From JAMOAW01 sp039908535 (lineage in GTDB: Bacteria > Pseudomonadota > Magnetococcia > Magnetococcales > JADFZT01): DNA of 21,715 bases. Shown here piece after piece: positions 1-7,778 of the stretch (positions are counted from its first letter, which is position 1; each line of letters starts with the position of its first letter). The stretch is taken from assembly GCA_039908535.1 (NCBI GenBank), contig JAMOAW010000056.1:1-21715 (forward strand), in the 5' to 3' direction. The notes beneath the pieces are model-generated. The model was not told the origin of the DNA, made no database searches, and saw only the letters and a list, made by a program, of their open reading frames with translations. Made by a program: the position numbers and the translations under genes.

Positions 1-107
1 GAAACTGGAAGGCTCGAACACCATCCATGGCTGCTGGTCTTACCGACCGCGTTTGGACCGTCCATGAGTGGGTTTCTTACCCAGCTTTGCCGGTTAGGTC
101 ATTGTGA
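1..107 (+). pseudogene. C-terminal end of a DDE-type transposase (cut by the window edge)
   Basis: The frame starting at base 3 reads through the window edge and ends at TGA 105-107. Its tail contains TPSMAAGLTDRVWTVHEW, which resembles the C-terminus (TPAMAAGLTDHVWxxEE) I remember from many bacterial IS transposases that end shortly after a DDE domain. Only about 34 residues are visible, so neither the IS family nor intactness can be settled. The stop lies about 10 bp from a remnant of the local hairpin repeat, which suggests the insertion sequence landed in or next to that repeat. No terminal inverted repeat or target duplication can be tested because the left end is outside the window. Confidence 0.5.
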
Positions 108-116
108 GGTACCACC

Positions 117-142
117 CAATCCCCCAGACCCTTTTTTTTTTT
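117..142 (+). repeat. Right half of a G/C hairpin repeat (copy A, truncated)
   Basis: This stretch reads CAATCCCCCAGACCC followed by about 12 T. It is the loop and 3' arm plus the T tract of the intergenic repeat found complete at 5204-5234, 8492-8523 and 19540-19571. The matching 5' arm, CTGGGGG, is missing and replaced by the transposase-derived sequence ending at 107. It is probably a repeat interrupted by an insertion sequence. Without its left arm it should not form the terminator hairpin. It sits at the 3' side of the leftward nnrS gene. Confidence 0.65.
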
Positions 143-169
143 AATAATAAAATCTAAAAAAACAGACGG

Positions 170-1372
170 CTACGGTTTGGGAGGAGAAAATTTTTTGCCA
201 ATAGGAATCAATCGCAAAGCCAAACGCGCCCCCCAAACAATCAATAAAACACCCCCCAACCCAACCGCCCATCCCACGAAATCCGACCCTATCCAGGCCA
301 AAGAGGTGGCCACACGGGTCAAAGCAACCAAGCTCCAAAGCAACAAAATATACACCACGATTCGATCCGGCACCACCGCCTGACCAGAAAAAAATCCCGC
401 CACCCTGGAGGCCACACCAATAATCAAAAGGGTCATCACCCCCGCGCCCAATAGATGCACCACCGCATCCAACGCAACCTCTCTCCCCCCAATAATCATC
501 ATAAGGGTCGCCACAAAAAGACCGACAACTCCCAAAAACAACGTGACATTAATCCCCACAAACCCCATTGTCCGTACCGAAGGGATAAAACGGGTTCCAA
601 AAACTAAAATTAAAATCGTTGCCAACCAAGCCCATCCCGATACCCGCCAAAACGAATTGTCCATAAAAGCCGCCCAACCAGTACAAAGCCAAGCAAAACT
701 TAAAGAGACCATATACAAACGGGCAGTGGCCCCCTGAAGAATGGCACCTTGCATCACGTTATTAATCAACTGTTGAGCCGCCACCATCGCTGCGGTAATC
801 GGCCCACACCAAAGAAAAAATACCGCTGTCCCAGAATCCTCCAAGGGCAACCACGGGGCAAAGGCCATCCAGGTGAACGCCCCCGTAAGAGGTAAACCAC
901 GTGGAATACGCAAAAGAGGATTACCAGCTAACGTCACCCGTAACAATAAATAGCCCGGACCTGCAAAAGCTATAGTAATCAAAATATTGCCAATCAATGC
1001 CGCGACTGGATCAGAAAGAATACTCAAACCAATCCCAAGCCATAAAATTGGCAAAAATTTAAGCAATAACTTGGAGGGAGGAGGATGACCACCCAAAACA
1101 TTGGGACCAGCCTGTAAGGCAAAGCCCAACAAAAAAGATCCGATAAACCCAAAAAGTTGTACATGAGCATGAACCAACTTTAATAAAAAATAGTGCTCAG
1201 ATAACGCCAAAACCCCTGTCTGCCACATCCATAGAAAAAATCCCAAAGAAAATCCAATGACCAACCCCAACAATCCTCCCCCCCAAAACAGATGCACCAC
1301 GGGTTGCCTGGAAAAAACCATGACTGGAAAAGGTTGCGAAGCCGGAAAAATTTTTTGTATGATCGGTTTCAA
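170..1372 (-). CDS. nnrS: NnrS family haem-copper membrane protein
   Basis: NnrS proteins are polytopic membrane proteins linked to nitric oxide and nitrosative-stress tolerance, usually found near denitrification or NO-detoxification genes. The translation is almost entirely hydrophobic, with about 12 predicted membrane segments. It begins with the typical N-terminal block (LFWGGGLLGLVIGF...HAHVQLFGFIGSFLLGFALQ), whose conserved histidines and glycines mark the family. I place the start at TTG 1372, not the longer frame opening at 1465, because AGGAGA sits about 9 bases upstream; this gives 400 residues, a normal family length. It is divergent from the large cyclic-nucleotide-binding gene. 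I looked for an FNR/NNR box (TTGAT-N4-ATCAA) upstream and saw no convincing one. No denitrification gene is visible in the window. Confidence 0.85.
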   Translation of the reverse strand: MKPIIQKIFPASQPFPVMVFSRQPVVHLFWGGGLLGLVIGFSLGFFLWMWQTGVLALSEHYFLLKLVHAHVQLFGFIGSFLLGFALQAGPNVLGGHPPPSKLLLKFLPILWLGIGLSILSDPVAALIGNILITIAFAGPGYLLLRVTLAGNPLLRIPRGLPLTGAFTWMAFAPWLPLEDSGTAVFFLWCGPITAAMVAAQQLINNVMQGAILQGATARLYMVSLSFAWLCTGWAAFMDNSFWRVSGWAWLATILILVFGTRFIPSVRTMGFVGINVTLFLGVVGLFVATLMMIIGGREVALDAVVHLLGAGVMTLLIIGVASRVAGFFSGQAVVPDRIVVYILLLWSLVALTRVATSLAWIGSDFVGWAVGLGGVLLIVWGARLALRLIPIGKKFSPPKP

Positions 1373-1504
1373 TGTAAACAATCTCCTATTTTTTAAATAA
1401 TTGCCATAGCGCAAAACATTATTCCCATACAAAAAAATAAACCATATTTTACCCGCCAAAATCAAATTTTATCGCAAAAATGCGCTAAATCACATACAGA
1501 TTTT

Positions 1505-1533
1505 TTGATTTTTTGGCGATCTTCACATAAGAT
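1505..1533 (+). promoter_or_regulatory. Possible sigma-70 promoter for the 1659 gene
   Basis: TTGATT (1505-1510) and TAAGAT (1528-1533) are separated by 17 bases in the 286-bp divergent region between nnrS and the cyclic-nucleotide-binding gene. Each hexamer matches consensus at about four of six positions. A transcript from here would carry a leader of roughly 120 nucleotides. The rest of 1373-1658 is A/T-rich. It contains a short frame from ATG 1599 ending at 1735 that I do not consider a gene, and no recognisable operator. Confidence 0.3.
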
Positions 1534-1658
1534 GATGGATAATTTAATCATTTGGTCTATTTTGGAACTTTCATTTTTTTATAGGGAAACAAAACCAATG
1601 ACGACAGTGAAGGGTCTCTTGAAAGGGTCTTTAAAAACTCAAACCAAAGAGAAAACAG

Positions 1659-4600
1659 ATGGAACGCCATCCCAAAAAATGCTCAAAGTCCATCCCCCTC
1701 TCAGTCTCCACCCAAGGGGTTACCTGCACCATTGATTACCAATCCGAACCACCCGAATATCTCATAAAAACCACCTTGGGCCAACGGATGAATATCGACG
1801 AACAGGTCGATCCCTATAGCCGCCTTAAAAAAGCGGTAACCAGTTTTGTCTACAAAGGACTTCTGGGAGTTCATGTCCATCCAGAAGGGGTCATCTTACA
1901 TTTAGATCAAGAAAAAAACTTTAAAGGGGAGCCCCAACACAACCAACCTGGAGCGCAAATTATTTCAGGGAATCAACCAGAAAACCTGAAAGAAGAACAT
2001 AAAAAACGCATTGCTGAAATCAGCTTAAAAGAGTGTTCAGAGTTTCAACCGGTCATCCTGAACGCCAACAAAAATAAAATGTATCTGATCATTAAACCCG
2101 TCAAGGGTCAAGAGGGCGAGTTCGGTGTCTATTTTTCCAGCGCCAAGGGTAAAGAGAGGGACAACGCGGAACCAGCTTTTACCCTGCAATTGGAAGATTC
2201 CATCTATTTAAACCAAGATTTTCTCATCCAACTCGCCAAAAAAGAGGGCGGCAGTATGGATGCCAGAGATTGGAACGCCTCCATCAGCGACCCCATCCTC
2301 GCCCGACTGGATGTCACCGAAGATGGAACCCTCATCGTTGAAGAGATGTTCACAACCCATGGTTTAACCATCATCTATGGACAGAATAACCCCATATTCC
2401 TAGGCTTTCCAAGCCTAAAAAATGAGTTTGAACGCCAAACCCATCGCGAAGAATATATTCAACAATCAATAGAAATCAACAAAGAACTTTTTAAAAACCT
2501 CCAGGATAGAGGCTTAGAATCGGGAGAGGAGTGGTCCCGGAAAGCAACCATTACCGCTGTTGCCGCCAAATATCGCAACGATAACCCCGATGGCGTTTGT
2601 CAACTGGCCCTTGAACTGGCCATCAAAGAGATATTGGCCACCCTGTACGCCTCAGCAGGAGGAAGCGAAACCGCCATGCTCATCGAGGCCGCTATCTGCA
2701 AATTAATTACCTCCATTACCACTGAAACCATCGCTTGGCTTAAAAAAGAGAGTCTGCGTGCCAAAGCCCTGGAAGCCGTCGAACAAATCATTGCAGATGT
2801 CACAAAAGCTTTTGGCATACAAGAACTTAAAGAAATTATGAACTCGGCGTTACCAAAAAATGTCAAAAATTTAGACCCCACCACTGCGGGCAGCTCCGAT
2901 CTTTCCGGCATCGCAAAAAAAATGGTGGTTTCTTCCAACCACGCAAAAGAATTGAAAAAAATCGTTCGCGAACTGCAGGCAAAAACACCAGACCAAGATA
3001 ATAAATCGTTACTGAAACGTTTACGCGCAAGTGCCATTCTGTTAACCCGACAAACCTTTGAAAGACTATTGGTTCGTTCCGTAGTGATCACGGCACTTCC
3101 GGTCATAGAGAAGGCCAAACGTGAAAAATTGGAGCAACCTCTGGCCGAACTCATCCCTTCAGAATTGGAAACCATTTTAAAACGCTACGAAGCCTATTCA
3201 GAATATATTGACTTGGCATTTGAAAATAGGATCACCCACTCCCTCAATTCGGCGATCAAATCATTTCAACAAGGAACCAACCAACAAAATGAACAACATA
3301 TCGGAACAAAAGGATTTTTAACATTCCTTATCGCTATTCGTAGTTCTGGCGGCAAAATTATGGCCAACAACGATACCGTCCCAGCCGCCTCTTCTCTTTT
3401 GGTCTTACCCAATGCCATTCCCGATATTGTGGTTCTCTGTCCAGACCCTTCTGTTCCTGACGCTTTTGTCCGTATTCAAAGCCAAGATGGCACTCTTTTG
3501 GCTGAAGTGCCATTTCCAATCGCTCTTCTTGAAAGAAAGGAACCCAAAGGGGTTCCCGCAGATCTTTGGTTGACCTTTCACACCCTCTCTTCAAAAATAA
3601 TCGATTTTTATCTCACCGGGGCCTCTAACCGTCGCGAAGATCAAGATCTACACGATAAAATCGTTAACACATTGACAGAACGTTTACTGCTCTCTTTGCA
3701 AAATTTCCTCTTTGAACTGCACCATAAGCCCCCTGTCGACCATTTTGACGAATTTAAAAATATGCTTGCCATCACACAAGCGGTCTGGGCCGTCCGACCT
3801 GATGAAGAGAGTTCCGAAGAGTTTCTTGATCTTATTCCCAGGCCCAAATCCATGACGCAAAAGCCATTTTGTTTCAAACAAGAGCTCAAAAACCTTCTTA
3901 TTGAACTCCAAAAAACGGGCCAACTCCATCGCGATACCTATCGATTTAAGCCACAAATTCGCTCTTTTGCGCAAACCAAAGATACAAAAAACCAAAAAGT
4001 CGTCATCCCTCTAGAGATCCGCATGGACTCTGGAGAGATTCGTGTGCGTGCTATTTTTTATGAAGAATCCTTTAATAGCAAAATACAGGTTGTCATCCGG
4101 GAACCCAGCGCAGCTCCCCGCCAAAAAGTGCCTGCGGACAATCCCTCTCAATCTTCAGCGCAACAACCCGGACAGGTCAACAAAGTCAATCAAGACAGAA
4201 TCCTTAAGATGATGGAAAGCTTACCCTTTTTTACCAATTTTTCTGAATATGAAAAAATTCGTATCGCGGAGTTTAGTGCCAATTTTAAAATTTTCCAAGG
4301 TGGTGGAGAACTGATTCGTGAAGGAACACGGGATACCGCATTTTATATTCTCATTCGCGGTTGCGTCCATGTGGTCAAAGGGAAAAATACCCTCAAAACA
4401 ATCAACCAAGGAGATTTTTTTGGCGAAATTGCCTTTCTCACCAACTCTCCCCGCACCTCCAGCATCGTCGCCGCCGACAAGGTATTGGCCTTACGCATTG
4501 ACCAACACCTGTTGGAACAAATTGGACCCGAGATGCGCGAAAAAATCAAAGATCAAATTATTCGCAAACTGGTTGAACGTCTCTCCGATGCCACCAATCA

Positions 4601-5135
4601 AATGCGCAATCAAATGGAAGTCGGTAAAATAGAGACCCAAGTGAAAGAGCATAGCCGTGTGATGCATTCGGTTGGACGTAAAACCGATATCGACCGCGAA
4701 CAAACGCTTATTCTCATGGATCGATTGGCTTTCTTTAGTAAATTTTCTCCCTATGAAAAAAAACGGATTGCCGCATTCAGCAGTCAATTTTTGACGTTTA
4801 CCCCAGGAGAAGAACTCATCCTTGAAGACACTCTAGACACCTCCTTCTTTATATTAATTCGTGGTCAAGTCTCCGTCGTCAAAGGACAGACCCAATTGGT
4901 CAAACTGGGGCCTGGAGAAGTATTTGGCGAGATGGCCTTTTTGACCAACTCACCGCGCACCACCACCATTGTGGCCGACGACAGCGTCCTTGCCTTGAAG
5001 GTGGATCAGGAACTCATGACCAGAATGGGGGCCGAGATTCGAGAAAAAATTAAAGATCGGTTTATCTATAAAATGACCGAACGTATCGCGAACACCACCG
5101 ATCAAATGGCACAAGGGATGGTGACCGACGATTGA
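1659..5135 (+). CDS. Large protein with two C-terminal cyclic-nucleotide-binding (CAP_ED) domains
   Basis: This protein has 1158 residues, no signal peptide and no membrane segment, so it is probably cytoplasmic. Residues about 845-985 and 1013-1155 are two homologous cyclic-nucleotide-binding domains of the Crp/PKA regulatory-subunit fold. Each has a phosphate-binding cassette with FGE and NSPRT (arginines near 931 and 1100), so both could bind a cyclic nucleotide. The domains are separated by a short helical linker and look like an internal duplication. Residues 1-840 match no family I recognise; they are largely helical and charged, with an alanine-rich helical stretch near 330-400 and a Ser/Gln/Pro-rich linker near 825-840. 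No HTH, kinase or cyclase motif follows, so this is a sensor or scaffold rather than a Crp-type transcription factor. The start is ATG 1659 with AAGAG 7 bases upstream; the frame is closed by TAA at 1632. Confidence 0.75.
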   Translation: MERHPKKCSKSIPLSVSTQGVTCTIDYQSEPPEYLIKTTLGQRMNIDEQVDPYSRLKKAVTSFVYKGLLGVHVHPEGVILHLDQEKNFKGEPQHNQPGAQIISGNQPENLKEEHKKRIAEISLKECSEFQPVILNANKNKMYLIIKPVKGQEGEFGVYFSSAKGKERDNAEPAFTLQLEDSIYLNQDFLIQLAKKEGGSMDARDWNASISDPILARLDVTEDGTLIVEEMFTTHGLTIIYGQNNPIFLGFPSLKNEFERQTHREEYIQQSIEINKELFKNLQDRGLESGEEWSRKATITAVAAKYRNDNPDGVCQLALELAIKEILATLYASAGGSETAMLIEAAICKLITSITTETIAWLKKESLRAKALEAVEQIIADVTKAFGIQELKEIMNSALPKNVKNLDPTTAGSSDLSGIAKKMVVSSNHAKELKKIVRELQAKTPDQDNKSLLKRLRASAILLTRQTFERLLVRSVVITALPVIEKAKREKLEQPLAELIPSELETILKRYEAYSEYIDLAFENRITHSLNSAIKSFQQGTNQQNEQHIGTKGFLTFLIAIRSSGGKIMANNDTVPAASSLLVLPNAIPDIVVLCPDPSVPDAFVRIQSQDGTLLAEVPFPIALLERKEPKGVPADLWLTFHTLSSKIIDFYLTGASNRREDQDLHDKIVNTLTERLLLSLQNFLFELHHKPPVDHFDEFKNMLAITQAVWAVRPDEESSEEFLDLIPRPKSMTQKPFCFKQELKNLLIELQKTGQLHRDTYRFKPQIRSFAQTKDTKNQKVVIPLEIRMDSGEIRVRAIFYEESFNSKIQVVIREPSAAPRQKVPADNPSQSSAQQPGQVNKVNQDRILKMMESLPFFTNFSEYEKIRIAEFSANFKIFQGGGELIREGTRDTAFYILIRGCVHVVKGKNTLKTINQGDFFGEIAFLTNSPRTSSIVAADKVLALRIDQHLLEQIGPEMREKIKDQIIRKLVERLSDATNQMRNQMEVGKIETQVKEHSRVMHSVGRKTDIDREQTLILMDRLAFFSKFSPYEKKRIAAFSSQFLTFTPGEELILEDTLDTSFFILIRGQVSVVKGQTQLVKLGPGEVFGEMAFLTNSPRTTTIVADDSVLALKVDQELMTRMGAEIREKIKDRFIYKMTERIANTTDQMAQGMVTDD

Positions 5136-5160
5136 TTTTTTTTTCATCCAATAACGATCT

Positions 5161-5168
5161 CTTTTAAT
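5161..5168 (+). repeat. Left target-site duplication of the 5169-5254 element
   Basis: CTTTTAAT stands directly before the left terminal inverted repeat. It is repeated without mismatch at 5255-5262 directly after the right one. Eight bases is the duplication length I know for the IS66 family. Confidence 0.85.
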
Positions 5169-5254
5169 GTAACCGTTCAGATAAAAAAATCAAAAACAAG
5201 ACCCTGGGGGCAATCCCCCAGACCCCTTTTTTTTATTAATATATGAACGGTTAC
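5169..5254. mobile_element. 86-bp MITE, IS66-like ends, carrying a terminator hairpin
   Basis: The element starts with GTAACCGTTCA (5169-5179) and ends with its exact reverse complement TGAACGGTTAC (5244-5254). It is bounded by the perfect 8-bp direct repeat CTTTTAAT. Ends beginning GTAA and an 8-bp duplication are the hallmarks I know for the IS66 family, so this is probably a non-autonomous IS66 derivative mobilised in trans; no transposase fits inside. The interior holds CTGGGGG-CAAT-CCCCCAG (5204-5221) followed by ACCCC and eight T, which is the local hairpin repeat and an intrinsic terminator for rightward transcription. It lies between the 1158-residue gene and the GT-C gene, so its insertion may have separated their transcripts. 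Confidence 0.85.
5204..5234 (+). terminator. Intrinsic terminator inside the MITE
   Basis: A 7-bp stem CTGGGGG/CCCCCAG with CAAT loop (5204-5221) is followed by ACCCC and T8 (5227-5234). It lies 69 bp after the stop of the gene ending at 5135 and in the correct orientation to end its transcript. Confidence 0.65.
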
Positions 5255-5262
5255 CTTTTAAT
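5255..5262 (+). repeat. Right target-site duplication of the 5169-5254 element
   Basis: CTTTTAAT is identical to 5161-5168. Removing 5169-5262 would restore a continuous empty site between the flanking genes. Confidence 0.85.
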
Positions 5263-5300
5263 TTGGGTGCCGTTGCATACCAACTGTCAGGAATTAAGCA

Positions 5301-7268
5301 ATGGCATCTGAAAAAAAAAATCATCATTCGATACTTTTCGGATCCACGTTTTTTTTCCTACTATTTTTTGTTGCTTTTCTTTATTGGCCTGGATTATCAG
5401 GTGGTTTTCTATTGGATGATTTCCATAATCTACAATCTTTACAAACAATCAATGAACAACCTACCCTGGAAAATATCTTATTTTCCATCAGCGGTCCAAC
5501 AGACAACTCGATCACCCGCCCCCTCTCTCGAGCCAGCTTCGTTGCCCAACACAACGATTGGCCGACAAACCCATGGATGTTCAAATATGTCAATCTAAAT
5601 CTTCATTTATTAAATGGTTCTCTGCTTTTTTGGGTATTCATTCGTCTTGGACGATTTTTACCATTACGACCCATCCCAAACCAAACCATCGCGTTGATTG
5701 CCACCGCTATCTGGCTCATTCACCCTCTCAACCTCTCGACAACGCTCTATGTCGTTCAACGGATGACCCAGCTTGCGGCTTTTTTTACCTTGCTTGGCCT
5801 TTTGGCCTACCTTCATGGTCGGCATGGCTTGGTCGAAAAATCCCGCACGGGGCTTATTTCAGGTTATTTTTGGATTAGTGCCGGTGTTGCTCTAGGAGGC
5901 CTCTTCGCCACTTTATGCAAAGAAAATGGAACCCTTTTACCCCTGTTTATTTTGGTTATCGAGGGCACCATTCTCTCGCACACCCCTCGACCAGAAGGCC
6001 CTTGGAGGGCATGGAAAGCGATCTTTCTATTGGCTCCTTTGGCCAGCTTTATCCTCTATTTTGCCATACATTGGCAACAATTTTTTGTTTTCGGTCCAAA
6101 AGAACATTTATTCACCCTGAAAGAACACTTTTTAACTGAATTTCGCGTTCTGAGTGACTATTTAGGTCTCCTTTTTCAACCTTCACTCTCCCGATTGGGA
6201 CTCTTTCATGATGATTATCTGCTCTCCAATAGCCTCTGGCATCCACCGCAAACCCTATGGGCCATCCTTTTTATTATGGTTCTGTTTCTGATCGGATTTT
6301 TTTTACGCAACAAAAAACCAGTGATCGCCTTTGGTCTGCTCTGGTTTTTTGCTGGACATATTTTAGAAACCTTCATTCTACCCCTGAATATTTATTTTGA
6401 ACATCGCAACTATTTTCCAGCCACAGGCCTCTGGTTTGCGACCGTTTATAGCCTCTATCAACTATGGGAATATCAAAACTCTCAAACCGTGCGCCACCTC
6501 TTCTCCTTCGGGGCCCTGGCTTTGGCTGCCCTATTCTCTTTTCTAACCTACTCTGGAAGCACTTTGTGGGGAAATTATCCCCTTCAAACAAAAAGTTGGG
6601 CCTCATTGCACCCTAACTCCAAACAAGCCCAAGGACAACTGGTGCAATGGCTCGTCTCTAAAGGTGAATTTGAACAAGCTCAGATGACCCTACAAAAAAT
6701 TATCCAAAACAATCCAAACGACACCGGTGCTCTTCTTTATTGGCTGCAGCTTAAATGTGAACATCCTAAACTGCTCATGCCAGACAACGGGCTTTTATTG
6801 CAACGAATGCGGACCGAATTCATCTTTCTACCCGCTATGGATGAACTCATATTTGTTTATAATCAAGGAAAATGTCCTGAAGAGTTCTCTGATATTCTCT
6901 TTTCTATCTTAAAGATGCAAACGGAGCATCAAAAAAATCTCTCTCCTTATTATCAAAGTAAACAACACTATTATTTTGCGATTCTGGAGAAAAAAACTGG
7001 AGACATTGATAAAGCCATCACCCATTTGGATGCCGCATTGCGCCTACATCCATCGCTCTCTCTGGGCACCCAAAAAGTTCTCTGGCTAAGCCAGCACCAA
7101 CGCTTCACAGAAGCATTAGAGTATCTTTATCAGTTGAAATCTTCCATTCGAGGCCATCCATTAACCTGGATGATCTACCATACTCGAATAGAGAGTTTGG
7201 AGGAAAAACTTCGTGATATTATAAAAGAAAAAGAGCGACCCATGGACCTTACACAAACATTAAAATAA
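5301..7268 (+). CDS. GT-C-like polytopic membrane protein with C-terminal TPRs; candidate pilin glycosyltransferase
   Basis: This protein has 655 residues and a start supported by AGGAA about 8 bases before ATG 5301. Residues 12-32 form a first membrane segment, followed at once by D39-D40 in a LLDDFHN context, the acidic pair in the first periplasmic loop that marks GT-C glycosyltransferases (lipid-linked sugar donors, PMT/TfpW type). Further segments follow to about residue 410, with PLSRAS and LLNGSLLFW blocks typical of TPR-bearing GT-C proteins. From about 430 onward the chain is soluble and helical; about 430-480 and 555-615 read as tetratricopeptide repeats. It converges on two type IV pilin genes with only 5 bp between stops. 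TfpW-type pilin-modifying enzymes are encoded next to their pilins, so pilin glycosylation is my favoured but unproven role. A function on other periplasmic or surface glycans is possible. Confidence 0.65.
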   Translation: MASEKKNHHSILFGSTFFFLLFFVAFLYWPGLSGGFLLDDFHNLQSLQTINEQPTLENILFSISGPTDNSITRPLSRASFVAQHNDWPTNPWMFKYVNLNLHLLNGSLLFWVFIRLGRFLPLRPIPNQTIALIATAIWLIHPLNLSTTLYVVQRMTQLAAFFTLLGLLAYLHGRHGLVEKSRTGLISGYFWISAGVALGGLFATLCKENGTLLPLFILVIEGTILSHTPRPEGPWRAWKAIFLLAPLASFILYFAIHWQQFFVFGPKEHLFTLKEHFLTEFRVLSDYLGLLFQPSLSRLGLFHDDYLLSNSLWHPPQTLWAILFIMVLFLIGFFLRNKKPVIAFGLLWFFAGHILETFILPLNIYFEHRNYFPATGLWFATVYSLYQLWEYQNSQTVRHLFSFGALALAALFSFLTYSGSTLWGNYPLQTKSWASLHPNSKQAQGQLVQWLVSKGEFEQAQMTLQKIIQNNPNDTGALLYWLQLKCEHPKLLMPDNGLLLQRMRTEFIFLPAMDELIFVYNQGKCPEEFSDILFSILKMQTEHQKNLSPYYQSKQHYYFAILEKKTGDIDKAITHLDAALRLHPSLSLGTQKVLWLSQHQRFTEALEYLYQLKSSIRGHPLTWMIYHTRIESLEEKLRDIIKEKERPMDLTQTLK

Positions 7269-7273
7269 ACGAT

Positions 7274-7699
7274 TTATCGGCAGTTGCTAGGTAGAAAGCG
7301 GCTATCCAAAGTTGTACTGGAACAAATCCAAAGAATACTACCCGCTTTATCGCTTGTGCTGGAGGGAGATAAAAGAACTGTTTTACCAACCAAATTGGAA
7401 TCACCCCCAAAATTAATGGTGATCACCCCACTGGTTCCCACGGCAATAGAAGAGACATTGATCCCAACAATAGAGGTGGCCGCTGGCAAACCAGCTTCGG
7501 TTTGATTGTTAGGAAAACGACTGTTAAATTGATGATATTCAGCAACACTGTTTTTGGCATAGGAGGCCAAGGCGAGACCACCACTGACCTTACTGCGAAC
7601 GATATATTCTTGGTATGCAGGAATCGCCAATGCGGCCAAAATTCCGATAATGGAGATAACAATCATTAATTCGATCAATGTAAAACCCTTTTCTTTCAT
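7274..7699 (-). CDS. pilA: Type IV major-type pilin (second copy)
   Basis: This is a 141-residue prepilin. The leader MKEKG is followed by FTLIELMIVISIIGILAALA, so prepilin peptidase would cut after the glycine and methylate the new N-terminal phenylalanine; the glutamate at mature position 5 is present. The hydrophobic N-terminal helix is followed by a small globular domain that ends in a cysteine pair (WIC...SNCR) forming the usual C-terminal disulfide loop. The start is ATG 7699 because GGGAGAA lies 7 bases upstream and the leader is canonical; a longer frame runs up into the terminator and has no leader. It is a diverged paralogue of the pilin gene just upstream and is separated from it by an intrinsic terminator. 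Its 3' end lies 5 bp from the opposite gene. Confidence 0.93.
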   Translation of the reverse strand: MKEKGFTLIELMIVISIIGILAALAIPAYQEYIVRSKVSGGLALASYAKNSVAEYHQFNSRFPNNQTEAGLPAATSIVGINVSSIAVGTSGVITINFGGDSNLVGKTVLLSPSSTSDKAGSILWICSSTTLDSRFLPSNCR

Positions 7700-7723
7700 G
7701 ATCTTTCTCCCATCATCACTCAC

Positions 7724-7766
7724 AAAAAAAAACCTTCTTCCATCCCCGTAAAGAGATGGAAGAAGG
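7724..7766 (-). terminator. Strong intrinsic terminator between the two pilin genes
   Basis: On the minus strand a perfect 12-bp stem (CCTTCTTCCATC, 7766-7755, with its complement 7744-7733) encloses a 10-base loop and is followed directly by nine T (7732-7724). It begins 13 bases after the stop of the first pilin and ends 25 bases before the start of the second. It should end most pilin mRNA while allowing some read-through to the second copy, a common way of giving a major pilin higher expression. Confidence 0.9.
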
Positions 7767-7778
7767 TGTGTGTACCTA

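Noticed and set aside
1373..1500. FNR/NNR box expected before nnrS
   Set aside because: TTGAT and ATCAA-like pieces occur, but not with the required 4-bp spacing.
1599..1735. Small frame beginning MTTVKGLLKGS before the 1158-residue gene
   Set aside because: No good ribosome site; it runs into the larger gene in another frame and has no recognisable feature. A leader peptide is possible but unsupported.
2600..3175. 191-codon open frame on the minus strand
   Set aside because: It lies entirely inside the 1158-residue gene, has no ribosome site, and its translation is low-complexity Ser/Arg-rich with no family resemblance.
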